This document shows positions 1-7,623 of a DNA stretch of 12,512 bases, piece after piece. The stretch is from Agrocybe praecox. Its lineage: Eukaryota; Basidiomycota; Agaricomycetes; Agaricales; Agrocybaceae. The translations under genes and the position numbers were made by a program. The stretch covers positions 1-12,512 of the forward strand of contig CAXHKQ010000257.1 of assembly GCA_964017145.1 (NCBI GenBank), given 5' to 3'. Position 1 is the first letter of the stretch. Every line of letters begins with the position of its first letter. The notes under the pieces were generated by a model. The model made no database searches, was not told where the DNA came from, and was given only the letters and a program-made list of their open reading frames with translations.

Positions 1-430
1 TGCGGCGACCATCATCAATGTGACTCTCTTGGAGTCCGCTTAGCGCGGACAAAAGCGCAAGTTAAGTCGCAGCGCCATCGCTTTTGTCGCTTGCGTCGAT
101 GTCGATGTAACCTTCTCGGCACGAACGCTATGCACGTTATGATGCATGCATGTGTGTGCTGTGTGTGCTGTGTAAGTGCTGTGACCTTTTGTGCACGGCC
201 AATGAAGTGAAAAGTTGCGCGCTTCTGTGCAGAGCGAAGAGCGAGTGCGCGAACTGGCGAAATTTAAATTCAAAATCAATATAGACGTGCGATGGATGGG
301 CGCAGAATATCGAACGAACAGCAAAGAGTGTGCAATCCATCTTACTTTAAAGCGAACACGCGGTGCGCGGACACAAAAGATAGTGACGAGTGACGACGGA
401 GTAGCCGCGAATTTATTGTACCGGTAGCTA
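1..430. other. CpG-rich block with TG minisatellite, no supported gene
   Basis: This GC- and CpG-rich stretch differs from the AT-rich DNA after 430. It contains two and a half copies of a 9-bp TGTGTGCTG unit (153-181). The last copy carries a GTAAGT that matches a plus-strand splice donor (172-177). A short perfect inverted repeat, GTCCGC/GCGGAC, lies at 36-52. Short open frames occur on both strands, but none has a recognisable domain. It may be a promoter-proximal or 5'-UTR region; that is inference only. Confidence 0.4.
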
Positions 431-2050
431 TCAATCTTCGTGGGGCGAAAATATCTAATATGCTACATACTGTGTACACACAACAAGGATATGGCAACTT
501 GTGCAGGGACGTCTTTCAAAAATAATAGTACTATTACTACCAGTTGACGTAAACCATGCACAAATATCAATCTTTTTATGATCTGTAGCTGTAAGATACG
601 ATTTATTATTCGAAATATTTGTGATGTGTTTATACGTGGTGGCGCATAATTGGTAACTAAATTTTAAAACGTAATAACATTCGCAAAAGGCATTCTATTT
701 GGATTCTGTTTTCACATTTGTGGGAGGATCCAAGTTTTTGTACATAAAAACTGGGAAATGATATCGGCTTTGTGTCCGTCCCCCGGTCCTTGTAAAATGC
801 ATGTCAATTTTAACGTTTTTATCCAGAAATTGCAATATTATATTGTGGAATTTTGGAACTTTATATGAAGCTTCAAAAATCTGTAGCGTGTCCACATAGA
901 CTCGTAGAATAAGACAAATTCCTTCTAAAAGCCCAAAAAATGGTAATAATGGGCCAAAATTTAAAGCTGGATTTCTAGACAAAAATCTGAAATTAATCGA
1001 CTCGGAAATTATGAACTACACTGTTCGCTAATTAAATGATGGGAATAACTACAGAAATTTCCCAGATTGAGTTGAGTGTCCTGAATCGGAACATGTGATA
1101 AAATATCTAGTTAACGAGTGCAATCGCGAGATAGGGCTGTTGAAATTGGTCAAATTGGAAAACTGTAATTATCTTACATATCAACGCTTATCTTTCGTCA
1201 AAGCATACTTTCAGGAGTTGAATCAATATTTTATTAAATCCTGTGATGTTTGAAACATGAGTTTGAAGTTAAAGGTTTTCCTATGATCATTAGTTCAGGC
1301 ACAATTGACGAAAGTATCCCGTTGTTTTCGCATACTGATCACATTTTATATGCACAGATTCAGATTCATGGGGCTATTAAGATTTCTTGGTGAAAAACAA
1401 ATTTCAACTTTCCACTTCACAAATGCGAAAACCGAATTGAAATTGAAGACCTTTTGTGAAAAAATATCGCGTTTTAAAATTGGGTTACGAATTATTCGCC
1501 ACCTTGTAATAATGGTGTTCAGTAATTTAAGGGTTTAGCACTAAGCGTGCTTTTCAACTACGATTATGTTCATTTTGTTGTGTTTTTGTATTTCTTTGTT
1601 TAAACTACAAGTGAAGGTGAAGGAAAATTGACAAAAACCCGTTATAATAGTTTTTCACACAATTAATAATGCGATGATACAAATTTGTTGAACGAACATC
1701 ATTCTACTCTATACAAAACAAATCGCTTGGGTAGAGACTTCTCTGCAACGATATAGTTTTTATTAATACTATAGAATAATGTCCATTGATCGAAACTGCA
1801 TCATTAGATTTGTTCGGTGACTTTTTTCCACGAAACGTAAATAAATTGGAATTTCTTACCCGGTTTAAATCTACTATTTGGTGTAGTATTTTAAACACTG
1901 GTGATTTTAAATAATATTTATTGCCTTGCGTTTTATTTTGTTGATCTTCTTGAAGATAAACAACTATATCGATCATTTTCAAACGATCTTCATGATAAAA
2001 CAATTCGTTTGTCTGATGATATGATACTGACATTCTAGAGTCAATAATTC
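431..2050. other. AT-rich intergenic or intronic DNA without recognisable content
   Basis: About 1.6 kb of AT-rich sequence. The open frames here (for example 1305-1538 on plus and 1704-2102 on minus) show no domain, no biased composition and no splice context, so I treat them as chance. A 10-bp inverted pair, CTTTCGTCAA at 1192-1201 and TTGACGAAAG at 1305-1314, is the only structure seen. It is too short to define a mobile element. Confidence 0.5.
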
Positions 2051-2081
2051 TCAGGATGAAAATTACGTCGGTCCCCCAACG

Positions 2082-2345
2082 ACAACGCCACTGCACACAC
2101 ACGCTTAGTCATAAACCGGCAGCAAGTCAATGTACCAGCCCACAAGCCTACACACACATTCATACACACACACAACACACATATGCATCGCATCGTCACC
2201 GTGCGTCAAATCAATTGGCGGGCACCCGGGCACAAAAACCCAACAGCGCGCACGCTCACACACGGTTTAGTGAACGCGCACACGCTCACACACACACACA
2301 CACACACACACGCACAATCAACAACGCACACGCACTCTCAATTGT
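2082..2345. repeat. CA-rich tract with (CA)12 microsatellite
   Basis: The region is dominated by CA-rich low-complexity DNA, including an uninterrupted (CA)12 at 2287-2310. Imperfect ACACAC tracts flank it from about 2093 onward. The open frame through it encodes only His/Thr-rich repeat peptide and is a by-product of the repeat. Confidence 0.9.
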
Positions 2346-2399
2346 CTACATGAAACCATTAATCAATCAATTGAAACTTCGCCAAGCGTAAACGCTCGG

Positions 2400-2900
2400 C
2401 GAGTCAGGCCGAGCCGAGCAGCCACCTCCAACGTTTTCTTGCCCACGATGTGTAGTGCTCATGTTCATGTGTGCGCGTGATGAACATTAAATTTGTGCAC
2501 ACGCGTGCACGCACCGCACCGCGCACAATAAACCGTCGTTCACCAAGCCGAAGCAGCAGCCAGCATATCGCACAGCATACGCATCGCTCTTCATCGCCGT
2601 TCGTTTCACCCCACTTATATGCGCGATATCTTTCGCACAGACACGCTTCTTCTCAACCGCCTTGGTTGATGGTGGTGTGAGTATGGCGTCGGACAGCCGG
2701 CTGCCGCCGCCGCCGCCGCCGCCGCCACAGCCACCGGTGCCACCGGTGAATGACGCACGACGCGCGGTCGAAGCGCACGCTCCACGATGTGTAATTCGAA
2801 CAGACACACCGCGAGCATTTTTTATCTCCACTTGGTTTGTGCGGACCACATCTGAGTCGTCTGTTGTTGTCCTCGCATCATTGGCGCATTAACTCTCGCG
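2400..2900. other. CpG-rich block, possible promoter or 5' exon region
   Basis: This block is rich in CpG, with repeated GCGCAC, CACGCGTGCACGC and CGCACCGCAC segments and a (GCC)8 tract. It contains a plus-strand GTGAGT (2677-2682) directly before the ATG at 2683 and a TATATG at 2616-2621. Its composition resembles the other CpG-rich blocks in the window. A role as promoter or first exon is inference. Confidence 0.35.
2683..2892 (+). CDS. Possible N-terminal coding exon with poly-proline run (tentative)
   Basis: An ATG at 2683 sits in a good initiation context (A at -3, G at +4) and opens a 69-codon frame. The frame starts MASDSRL, then runs through eight prolines encoded by a pure (GCC)8 tract at 2703-2726, followed by QPPVPP. 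If the GTGAAT at 2746 is used as a splice donor, the exon would hold exactly 21 codons. GTGAAT is only a moderate match to GTRAGT. Without splicing, the frame continues to a stop at 2890-2892 with no recognisable motif. Proline-rich starts are common in regulatory and cytoskeletal proteins, but a triplet microsatellite can create one by chance. The opposite strand reads as poly-glycine. No family is assignable. Confidence 0.2.
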   Translation: MASDSRLPPPPPPPPQPPVPPVNDARRAVEAHAPRCVIRTDTPRAFFISTWFVRTTSESSVVVLASLAH

Positions 2901-2971
2901 AATTTGCGGTGAGAAGGGCTGCCGTTCAAGAATATTTTTGTATAACTAAAATGTAACTTATGTGGTACAAA

Positions 2972-3235
2972 GTCTGAGTGGCGTAGGGGTAGAGTGCCTG
3001 CCTCACGATCGGAAGGTCCTGGGTTCGAATCCCGGTATGGGTGCGGGTTTTTTCTTCTAACGATGATCCAAGGAAGGATGTTAAATGTTGCCTAGGGTTG
3101 CTCTTTGGAGCGCTGTGCTAACCACATGGTCTCTGGAAAACCCGAATCGGTTATGAAGCCCTGCTACTCTTCATATACAAAGGAGTATATAAGGGAGGCC
3201 AAGACCCGTCGCGATGTCATTATTTAAATTATTTT
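2972..3235 (+). mobile_element. tRNA-derived SINE
   Basis: The first ~75 bp form a tRNA-like head. It has an RNA polymerase III A box (TGGCGTAGGGG, 2979-2989) and a perfect B box (GGTTCGAATCC, 3022-3032), with the usual 30-60 bp spacing between them. The T arm folds (CTGGG/CCCGG). The anticodon stem has two mismatches and the acceptor stem is mostly wobble pairs, so this is not a working tRNA. By position the loop aligns best with tRNA-Val, with CAC at 3004-3006. A ~190-bp non-tRNA body follows, starting with a T-run at about 3048 and containing TATATAA near 3186. The 3' boundary is estimated from where the AT-rich tail begins. I found no convincing target-site duplication. Confidence 0.8.
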
Positions 3236-3430
3236 GATTGTTGAATTTATAGTATTTTAAACGAGTTGAAAAAATATGTTGAAAACACGAAATCCGCACA
3301 TCTTTGAGGCCTCAGAACGACTAGATAGAAGAGACCAATCGAGTCAAATAAAAATTGTATGTGTTCACAAAGGATTGAACTAACATATTTATTTTATTTC
3401 AGGACAATTTCTATCCTAGGCTTGTCTGGG
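3236..3430. other. AT-rich spacer, nothing recognised
   Basis: AT-rich sequence between the SINE tail and the CAGTGATTCCC repeat region. I see no coding frame, terminal repeat or regulatory motif. Confidence 0.4.
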
Positions 3431-3437
3431 GAAAATC

Positions 3438-3730
3438 CCAAAGTATCCCAAAATGCTAGTGATTTTCAGTGATTCCCAAAGATTTCATTTGCAAGAACGC
3501 CGAAGATTTTCGACGATTCCTAATCACTGGGAAGACATTTTTGGGATATTTTCAATAAACTCTACAAAGTTTCAGTGATTCCCGGGAATGTTTATAGAGG
3601 AATGCGAGAGAATGTTGACGATTCCCAGTGATTTAAAGATATTTTTATATATTTGCAATATTTCTAGCTAATGTCAGTGACATGTCGAAAAATGCCTGTA
3701 TATTTCATGTGATTTCTAGTGATTTTAGGT
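3438..3730. repeat. Degenerate CAGTGATTCCC repeat region
   Basis: A short motif recurs in varying states of decay. CAGTGATTCCC occurs at 3467-3477 and 3573-3583, ACGATTCCCAGTGATTT at 3618-3634, and AGTGATTT-type copies at 3457 and 3718. An inverted copy, AATCACTGGGAA (3522-3533), pairs exactly with TTCCCAGTGATT (3622-3633). A 13-bp palindrome, ATGTCAGTGACAT, lies at 3671-3683. The mix of direct and inverted copies suggests decayed satellite-like or fold-back DNA. No source family is recognised. Confidence 0.55.
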
Positions 3731-3759
3731 ATTTTTTAGAAGAAAAATCATTGCTCTGA

Positions 3760-3972
3760 GAAACTTTGGTTTTGCTCCGAAGCATGAATGAAATCAACGC
3801 ATGTATTAAATCGCGACTTGCGCGAGGTCGCCGATTTAACCGGTTTTATTCGCGCATTCATTCTGAGCGAATGTAACTGAACTGTTCCGAGTTCAGCCCC
3901 CCTCGCAGCAATACTCGCACTTGAAAGACGACGACGACGAAGGCGGAGTCCACCTCCGTCGCCGCCGTAGCG
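3760..3972 (+). other. Candidate noncoding first exon ending in a splice donor
   Basis: A CpG-rich stretch with CGACGACGACG and CGCCGCCG runs ends in GCG|GTGAGTAAC, a close match to the splice donor consensus, with the intron starting at 3973. An initiator-like TTCAGCC lies at 3892-3898. No long plus-strand frame crosses the donor, so it would be 5' UTR if it is an exon. An AACCGGTT site lies inside it. The start is not defined and the call rests on composition plus one donor motif. Confidence 0.25.
3838..3845. promoter_or_regulatory. Grainyhead-type site AACCGGTT (copy 1)
   Basis: The palindrome AACCGGTT matches the known binding consensus of the Grainyhead/CP2 family. It sits in a 13-bp string, TTAACCGGTTTTA (3836-3848), that recurs exactly at 8476-8488. 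Binding is not shown by sequence alone. Confidence 0.35.
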
Positions 3973-4260
3973 GTGAGTAACACACGGCATATGGCCGGCG
4001 TCGACGTCGAGTGCATTAAAAACGAAATTAACGATTTCCTAATCCAATTCAGAGCGGAGAGCGTGTAGCGAGTCTGTGTGTGTGTGAAGTGATGTGTTGA
4101 CGACGACGCTGTTTGTGCAGAGATAATGTACGCACGCATCAGCAGTTGACGACGACGGCGGCGGACAATCCGGCGGACACAACACACGGCATATTGTTGT
4201 GGAGTTGTGAGTGTATGTATTAGGTCGGGACACATGTTTGCACTCTGGACTCAATGTGAG
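3973..4260. other. CpG-rich block with GACGACGACG runs
   Basis: This stretch continues the CpG-rich composition of the candidate exon upstream. It carries repeated TTGACGACGACG strings at 4098 and 4146, a TGTGTGTGTG run at 4075-4085, and a plus-strand GTGAGT at 4256. The 17-mer CGGACAATCCGGCGGAC (4162-4178) recurs with one change at 5514-5530. Minus-strand frames here are low-complexity and lack domains. Confidence 0.35.
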
Positions 4261-4760
4261 TTAATGAGACATAAAACTGGATCAAATCAGCAGAATATCT
4301 GTCTTTTAAATATTCGGATGATTTTTTTGTAATAGAACTAATATTGGTTCGTCATCCTGTTTTATATTCGTTTAAATAAAAGACGAATTGAATCTGTTGA
4401 TAACGAACATGACGCAGAAGCACGAGGGCGAAATAATGCATTTACTTTCAAATAATAACGATAGCTGAAAATTATAACCTTGCATCCAAAGTCCACCAGA
4501 ATCACCAGAATTATTAAAATTAAAAAAAAAAAGTAAATCATAATTTTTCTTCCAATGAAACGTACAAATTTGATTTGTCGGATCACCGGCAGCAATTACA
4601 GAAAATTGCCCTTCCTATGTGCCTGTGCCAGGTCTCATTGTACGGGGCTAATGCGTGCATTATGTGCTTTCACAAAACACACACACACATGCAGACATAC
4701 AATTAGGAGCACGGCGCGGAGAATGCGACAATGAATGCGGATGAGTGTGTGTTTGGGCAT
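4261..4760. other. AT-rich spacer with short AC run
   Basis: AT-rich sequence with an A-run at 4521-4531 and a short AC repeat at 4677-4689. The minus-strand open frame at 4362-4595 is hydrophobic because of AT-rich codons and has no other support. Nothing else is recognised. Confidence 0.4.
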
Positions 4761-4761
4761 T

Positions 4762-4796
4762 TATATAGAATTCCCTCGCTCTTCTCTGGCGGCAGT
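4762..4796 (+). promoter_or_regulatory. Possible TATA/initiator core promoter
   Basis: TATATAG starts at 4762, and a CAGTTT initiator-like element starts at 4793. This puts the predicted start site (A at 4794) about 32 bp downstream of the TATA box, the usual metazoan spacing. The initiator is an imperfect match to TCAGTY and no downstream promoter element is visible. The local duplication and a CpG-rich block follow downstream. Confidence 0.3.
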
Positions 4797-4846
4797 TTGT
4801 TATATCATACACGGCATAAACGGTGTGAATGAGAATTGTTCATGAC

Positions 4847-4948
4847 ACCCACATTGAGTGTTTAAAAAATCGTTAATGGTCACATCATACACACAAAACG
4901 TTCACATTTCATAAACAGACTAGTTCAGCGGTATCGTCGCTTGAAAAT
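4847..4948. repeat. Local duplication, copy 1
   Basis: This 102-bp segment starts ACCCACATTGAGTGTTTAAA and ends in GTATCGTCGCTTGAAAAT. It is repeated at 5071-5195 in the same orientation. The two ends are nearly identical between copies (first ~24 bp and last ~48 bp), while the middle differs and is about 23 bp shorter here. No coding frame is shared between the copies. Confidence 0.85.
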
Positions 4949-5070
4949 CAATTCGTTCCTGTTTGATTGTATTTCTGAGCAGTGCAATGTAAAAAAATTG
5001 AGAAAAATCTGTTTAAAAAAAGACCGCGTATTTGCTCCTCCAAAATCAAGTACAGTTTTGTATATTGTAG

Positions 5071-5195
5071 ACCCACATTGAGTGTTTAAAAAATGTTTGA
5101 AGCACATCATGCACATAAATGTTTCAAGAATCATTTCGATAACTACGTTCACATTTCATAAACAGACTAGTTCTGGGGTATCGTCGCTTGAAAAT
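5071..5195. repeat. Local duplication, copy 2
   Basis: This 125-bp partner of 4847-4948 lies 224 bp downstream. It shares the opening ACCCACATTGAGTGTTTAAA and the closing CGTTCACATTTCATAAACAG...GTCGCTTGAAAAT. The middle has an extra ~23 bp including GTTTCAAGAATCATTTCG. The direct arrangement points to tandem duplication of a ~224-bp unit followed by divergence, or to two copies of a dispersed repeat. Confidence 0.85.
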
Positions 5196-5269
5196 ATGGA
5201 TTTTTGTATACGATTATTTGACAAATTCAGCAGCAATCCCGCTTTGTCAAGCGGTACGTTAGGAGTTAA

Positions 5270-5560
5270 ACTACACACATATCGCTGTGTGCTGTGAGTC
5301 CGCCACACAGCACACGCACGCGGCGTCCGCGACACCGGAAATTGTATATCAACAGTATCGCAGGCAAGCGACTCTGTATACTGTCCACGTCCACGTCGTC
5401 GTTGCCACGCGTGATGGTTTATTGTTGCAACGTGCACGTTTTGTTTTGCAACGCAAAGTCGCCGTGTTCCGCCGCCTCGCGAGAGGTGCGTGCGTGTGTG
5501 TGGGCGGGCGAGCCGGACAATGCGGCGGACTGTTGTTAGTCATATGAATATGAAAGTCTG
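5270..5560. other. CpG-rich block, no supported gene
   Basis: This is a compact CpG-rich block with GTGTGCTGTG, CCACGTCCACGTCGTCG and GTGCGTGCGTGTGTGTGGGCGGGCG segments. Three overlapping open frames on both strands all follow from the biased composition, and none has a domain. The block ends with CGGACAATGCGGCGGAC (5514-5530), which is almost identical to a string in the 3973-4260 block. A promoter or noncoding exon role is possible but unproven. Confidence 0.35.
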
Positions 5561-5722
5561 ATTCTGATTACGCATCGCATTTGGAGTGGACCAGCGCACA
5601 CGTCTCATCAATCATCAAGTTGCATGGCATCAGAAAACAAAATCGGAACGACTTCTTATTTGCTTATTAAGAGCGCCTTATTATGAAAGTATGTATTGAA
5701 ATAACACTCTGTCATCAAACAT

Positions 5723-6339
5723 TGGGTCGTATTCACTGTTTTTTGAAACAATATTGCAAGTTACAATATTGCACCAACTACCCGTACGCATAATAGCGCA
5801 TTTCCACCAACGTCACTAGTCACACTTTTATGACGAAACAATAAACGTTAACTGGATTATTGTGCTACCTCTTGTCCTTTTAAAATTGTATTATTCATTG
5901 TGCTTGTAGCTCTTGGAATTCGTCATATTTCACATAGTAGAGACATAATAGCGCCGAAATTGAACGTATAATATGACCAAAAATCCAATAATTTGGTCAT
6001 AAACGGCGACTGTCGGCAGACCCAACTTACTATGTGAATGAGAATGAGAGCAAAACGTTTTGAAGAGTTACTAGCACACTGAATAAAATATTGTAAAAGG
6101 TCAAGAGTAGCACAATAATCCAGTTCACGTATGGTGGTATGGTTTACAAGGTGTGAGCTTGGCCGCGTCATTAAAAAAAATAAGCTGGTTGAGGTGCAAT
6201 TGTTTGGAGCTTGAAGAATGTCAAATGAGCATGAGAAAGAACGAGAACGAACATGCTCATAGCTTGTTATTGACATCCATGATATCACTCTTTCTCTATA
6301 TGACTTTCAATATTGTTAAATAACCGTGAATACGACCCA
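5723..6339. mobile_element. 617-bp palindromic (fold-back) MITE
   Basis: The ends are inverted repeats, TGGGTCGTATTCAC at 5723-5736 and its exact complement at 6326-6339. The similarity extends inward to CAATATTG (33-34 bp with small differences). A second inverted block, AACTGGATTATTGTGCTA and beyond (5850-5898), pairs with 6080-6125. A third, TTCACATAGTA (5929-5939), pairs with 6028-6038. The middle is a tight hairpin, TATGACCAAA (5972-5981) with TTTGGTCATA (5992-6001). Nested arms from end to centre make the whole element a long imperfect hairpin. No transposase is encoded; the minus-strand frame at 5923-6288 is made of the arms. I see no target-site duplication, so the superfamily is not assigned. 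Confidence 0.85.
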
Positions 6340-6917
6340 GAGTTCGCCAAATGTTCTCAAAATTTGAGAAAAACTGCTTGTGTTGCCGAACTACGAAAGT
6401 TAATTCATTCAGATAAAATCGCTTATCTTCAATGTTTTTGTTCGTGAATAGGATTTCAATGTAAAGTAAAGTGGATTTGAGTGTTTAATAATTAACCGTA
6501 TTCCTACACGTACAGTAAACACGTTCACCATTTTCAAAATGCATTGCACACACAGTCAGATAGTAGAAGCTATAGTCGTATTTATAATACGGTTGAAAAA
6601 ATATCATGCTTATTTCGAAGTTCTTCCACGCCAAAAATTCCATAACACGCCCCGCTGGAAATTCTGGCAAGGCACTGTAAACAGTAACTTTTGCTATTAT
6701 GTCCAGCCAATTTTTTCACCACGCGAAGGGTTTGAAAAGCGATTGAAATCGTCACCCAATTGACTTGACTTTGACTTGTTCACCAACAAGACACGCACGA
6801 AATTTAGGATTCACCGCAAATCAAATGAAAATGAGAATTAATGTTTGTTTTCTCATGTATCGCGCACGATTGATTCGGACACTTGTGTTTATCGAAGCAC
6901 GACAATTTGACTCGCAG
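6340..6917. other. AT-rich spacer, probable intron if the minus-strand exon is real
   Basis: AT-rich sequence with short open frames on both strands (6485-6670 minus, 6539-6763 plus) that lack recognisable features. It lies directly downstream of the splice donor of the minus-strand exon at 6932-7166, so it would be the start of that gene's first coding intron. Confidence 0.35.
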
Positions 6918-6931
6918 TCACACAAACTCAC

Positions 6932-7166
6932 AGAATACGGCCGCTGCCGTGGCGGCTGCGCTGGCCGCTGACGTGGAGGCTGAGGACGAGGACGTGGCAG
7001 GCATGTTCTGAATGCCGATGTTGTCGCTGTGTTGCTGCTGCTGCTGCTCTGAAGCGACGGTTCCGTTGCTGCTGCTTCTGCTGTTGCTGCTGCTGCTGCT
7101 GCTGCCGTTGCTCTGCTCGGCAGAAGTCGGTCCGAATCGCGGGACGGGCACCAGGCAGGACAACAT
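6932..7166 (-). CDS. Candidate first coding exon of an unidentified Ser/Ala/Gln-rich protein
   Basis: The frame starts with ATG at 7166-7164 and has an in-frame TGA 21 nt upstream, so this is the first possible Met in the frame. The initiation context is weak (C at -3). The peptide opens MLSCLVPVPRFGPTSAEQ, then a serine/asparagine-rich run (residues ~20-35), a Q5 run (~44-48), DNIGIQNMP, and a Ser/Thr/Ala-rich tail. The last codons run into TTCT|GTGAGTTT, a consensus splice donor with the intron starting at 6931. This leaves 235 nt, or 78 codons plus one base. Without splicing the frame stops after four more codons, at 6918. Such low-complexity N-terminal exons are typical of insect transcriptional and signalling regulators, but the family is not recognisable. 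No later exon is visible in the window, so the first intron would exceed 6.9 kb. The trinucleotide repeats could also make this frame by chance. Confidence 0.45.
7031..7113. repeat. CTG/CAG trinucleotide-rich tract
   Basis: Imperfect GCTGCTGCT repeats are interrupted by CTCTGAAGCGACGGTTCC. On the minus strand they read as Gln and Ser runs in the candidate exon. On the plus strand they read as Cys and Leu runs, which is far less plausible as protein. Confidence 0.85.
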
Positions 7167-7558
7167 TGGAGCGCAGTTTGATGGTCAGCAGATGAGGTGC
7201 TAATATTCGACGGCGGTTGTCCGACGGTAAATGGATGATGATAGCACTCTATGCGAGAATGTGTATTTTTGTATTTTCAATTTGTGTTCGTTCTTTCTGT
7301 GTGTGCTCTGCTCGTTCGAGGTGATTATGTGCGCAGGTTGGTGCGATTGTGGTTTGGTGTTTGCGTGTGTATGGTTGTTGTTATGAATAACTGTCGCACA
7401 CGGCAAGCAAAACACCTCAAATTACGCATCACTCGCAGCACATGCATACATTGTGAGGTGGATGAAGATTTTGTTGATTGTTGTGCTCTGCAGTGTAGTA
7501 TGAGATAATCCGCGCTAATTGGCATGCACACCGGCGGCGCAGGAGAGAAACACTTGAT

Positions 7559-7623
7559 GCGCACGTGTGCGCACGTGTGCGCACGTGTGTGTGTGATGGA
7601 ACGCGCGTGCGTGCGCGCGCGCA
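7559..7623. repeat. Triple 10-bp GCGCACGTGT repeat and alternating GC/GT tract
   Basis: Three exact GCGCACGTGT copies (7559-7568, 7569-7578, 7579-7588) run into GTGTGTG. After ATGGA the sequence continues as ACGCGCGTGCGTGCGCGCGCGC. Each copy contains a CACGTG E-box (7562, 7572, 7582). The alternating purine-pyrimidine pattern is of the kind that favours Z-DNA. Confidence 0.9.

Noticed and set aside
700..830. Possible fragment of a dispersed repeat around the CCGTCCCCCGG string
   Set aside because: It looked reminiscent of repeat consensus fragments in arthropods, but I cannot name a family or define ends, so it is not annotated.
1704..2102. 132-residue minus-strand open frame
   Set aside because: No recognisable motif, no splice context, AT-rich codon pattern like surrounding noncoding DNA.
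2056..2391. His/Thr-rich plus-strand frame
   Set aside because: It is a translation of CA repeats.
2487..2849. Minus-strand frame with poly-Gly
   Set aside because: It is the reverse reading of the (GCC)8 tract and lacks start context or other support.
2973..3046. A functional tRNA-Val gene
   Set aside because: A and B boxes are present, but the anticodon stem has two mismatches, the acceptor stem is mostly wobble pairs, and a non-tRNA body follows, as in a SINE.
5923..6288. 121-residue minus-strand open frame
   Set aside because: It lies wholly inside the palindromic MITE and is built from its arms; no domain is visible.
5717..6347. Target-site duplication for the MITE
   Set aside because: Flanks (CAAACAT on the left, GAGTTCG on the right) do not match at any length tested by eye, so no superfamily is claimed.
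7012..7203. Plus-strand frame with poly-Cys and poly-Leu
   Set aside because: It is the shadow of the CTG/CAG repeats; the minus-strand reading has plausible composition, an upstream stop and a splice donor.
7559..7588. CRISPR-like regular repeats
   Set aside because: The three 10-bp units abut without spacers and the genome is eukaryotic; it is a minisatellite or binding-site array.
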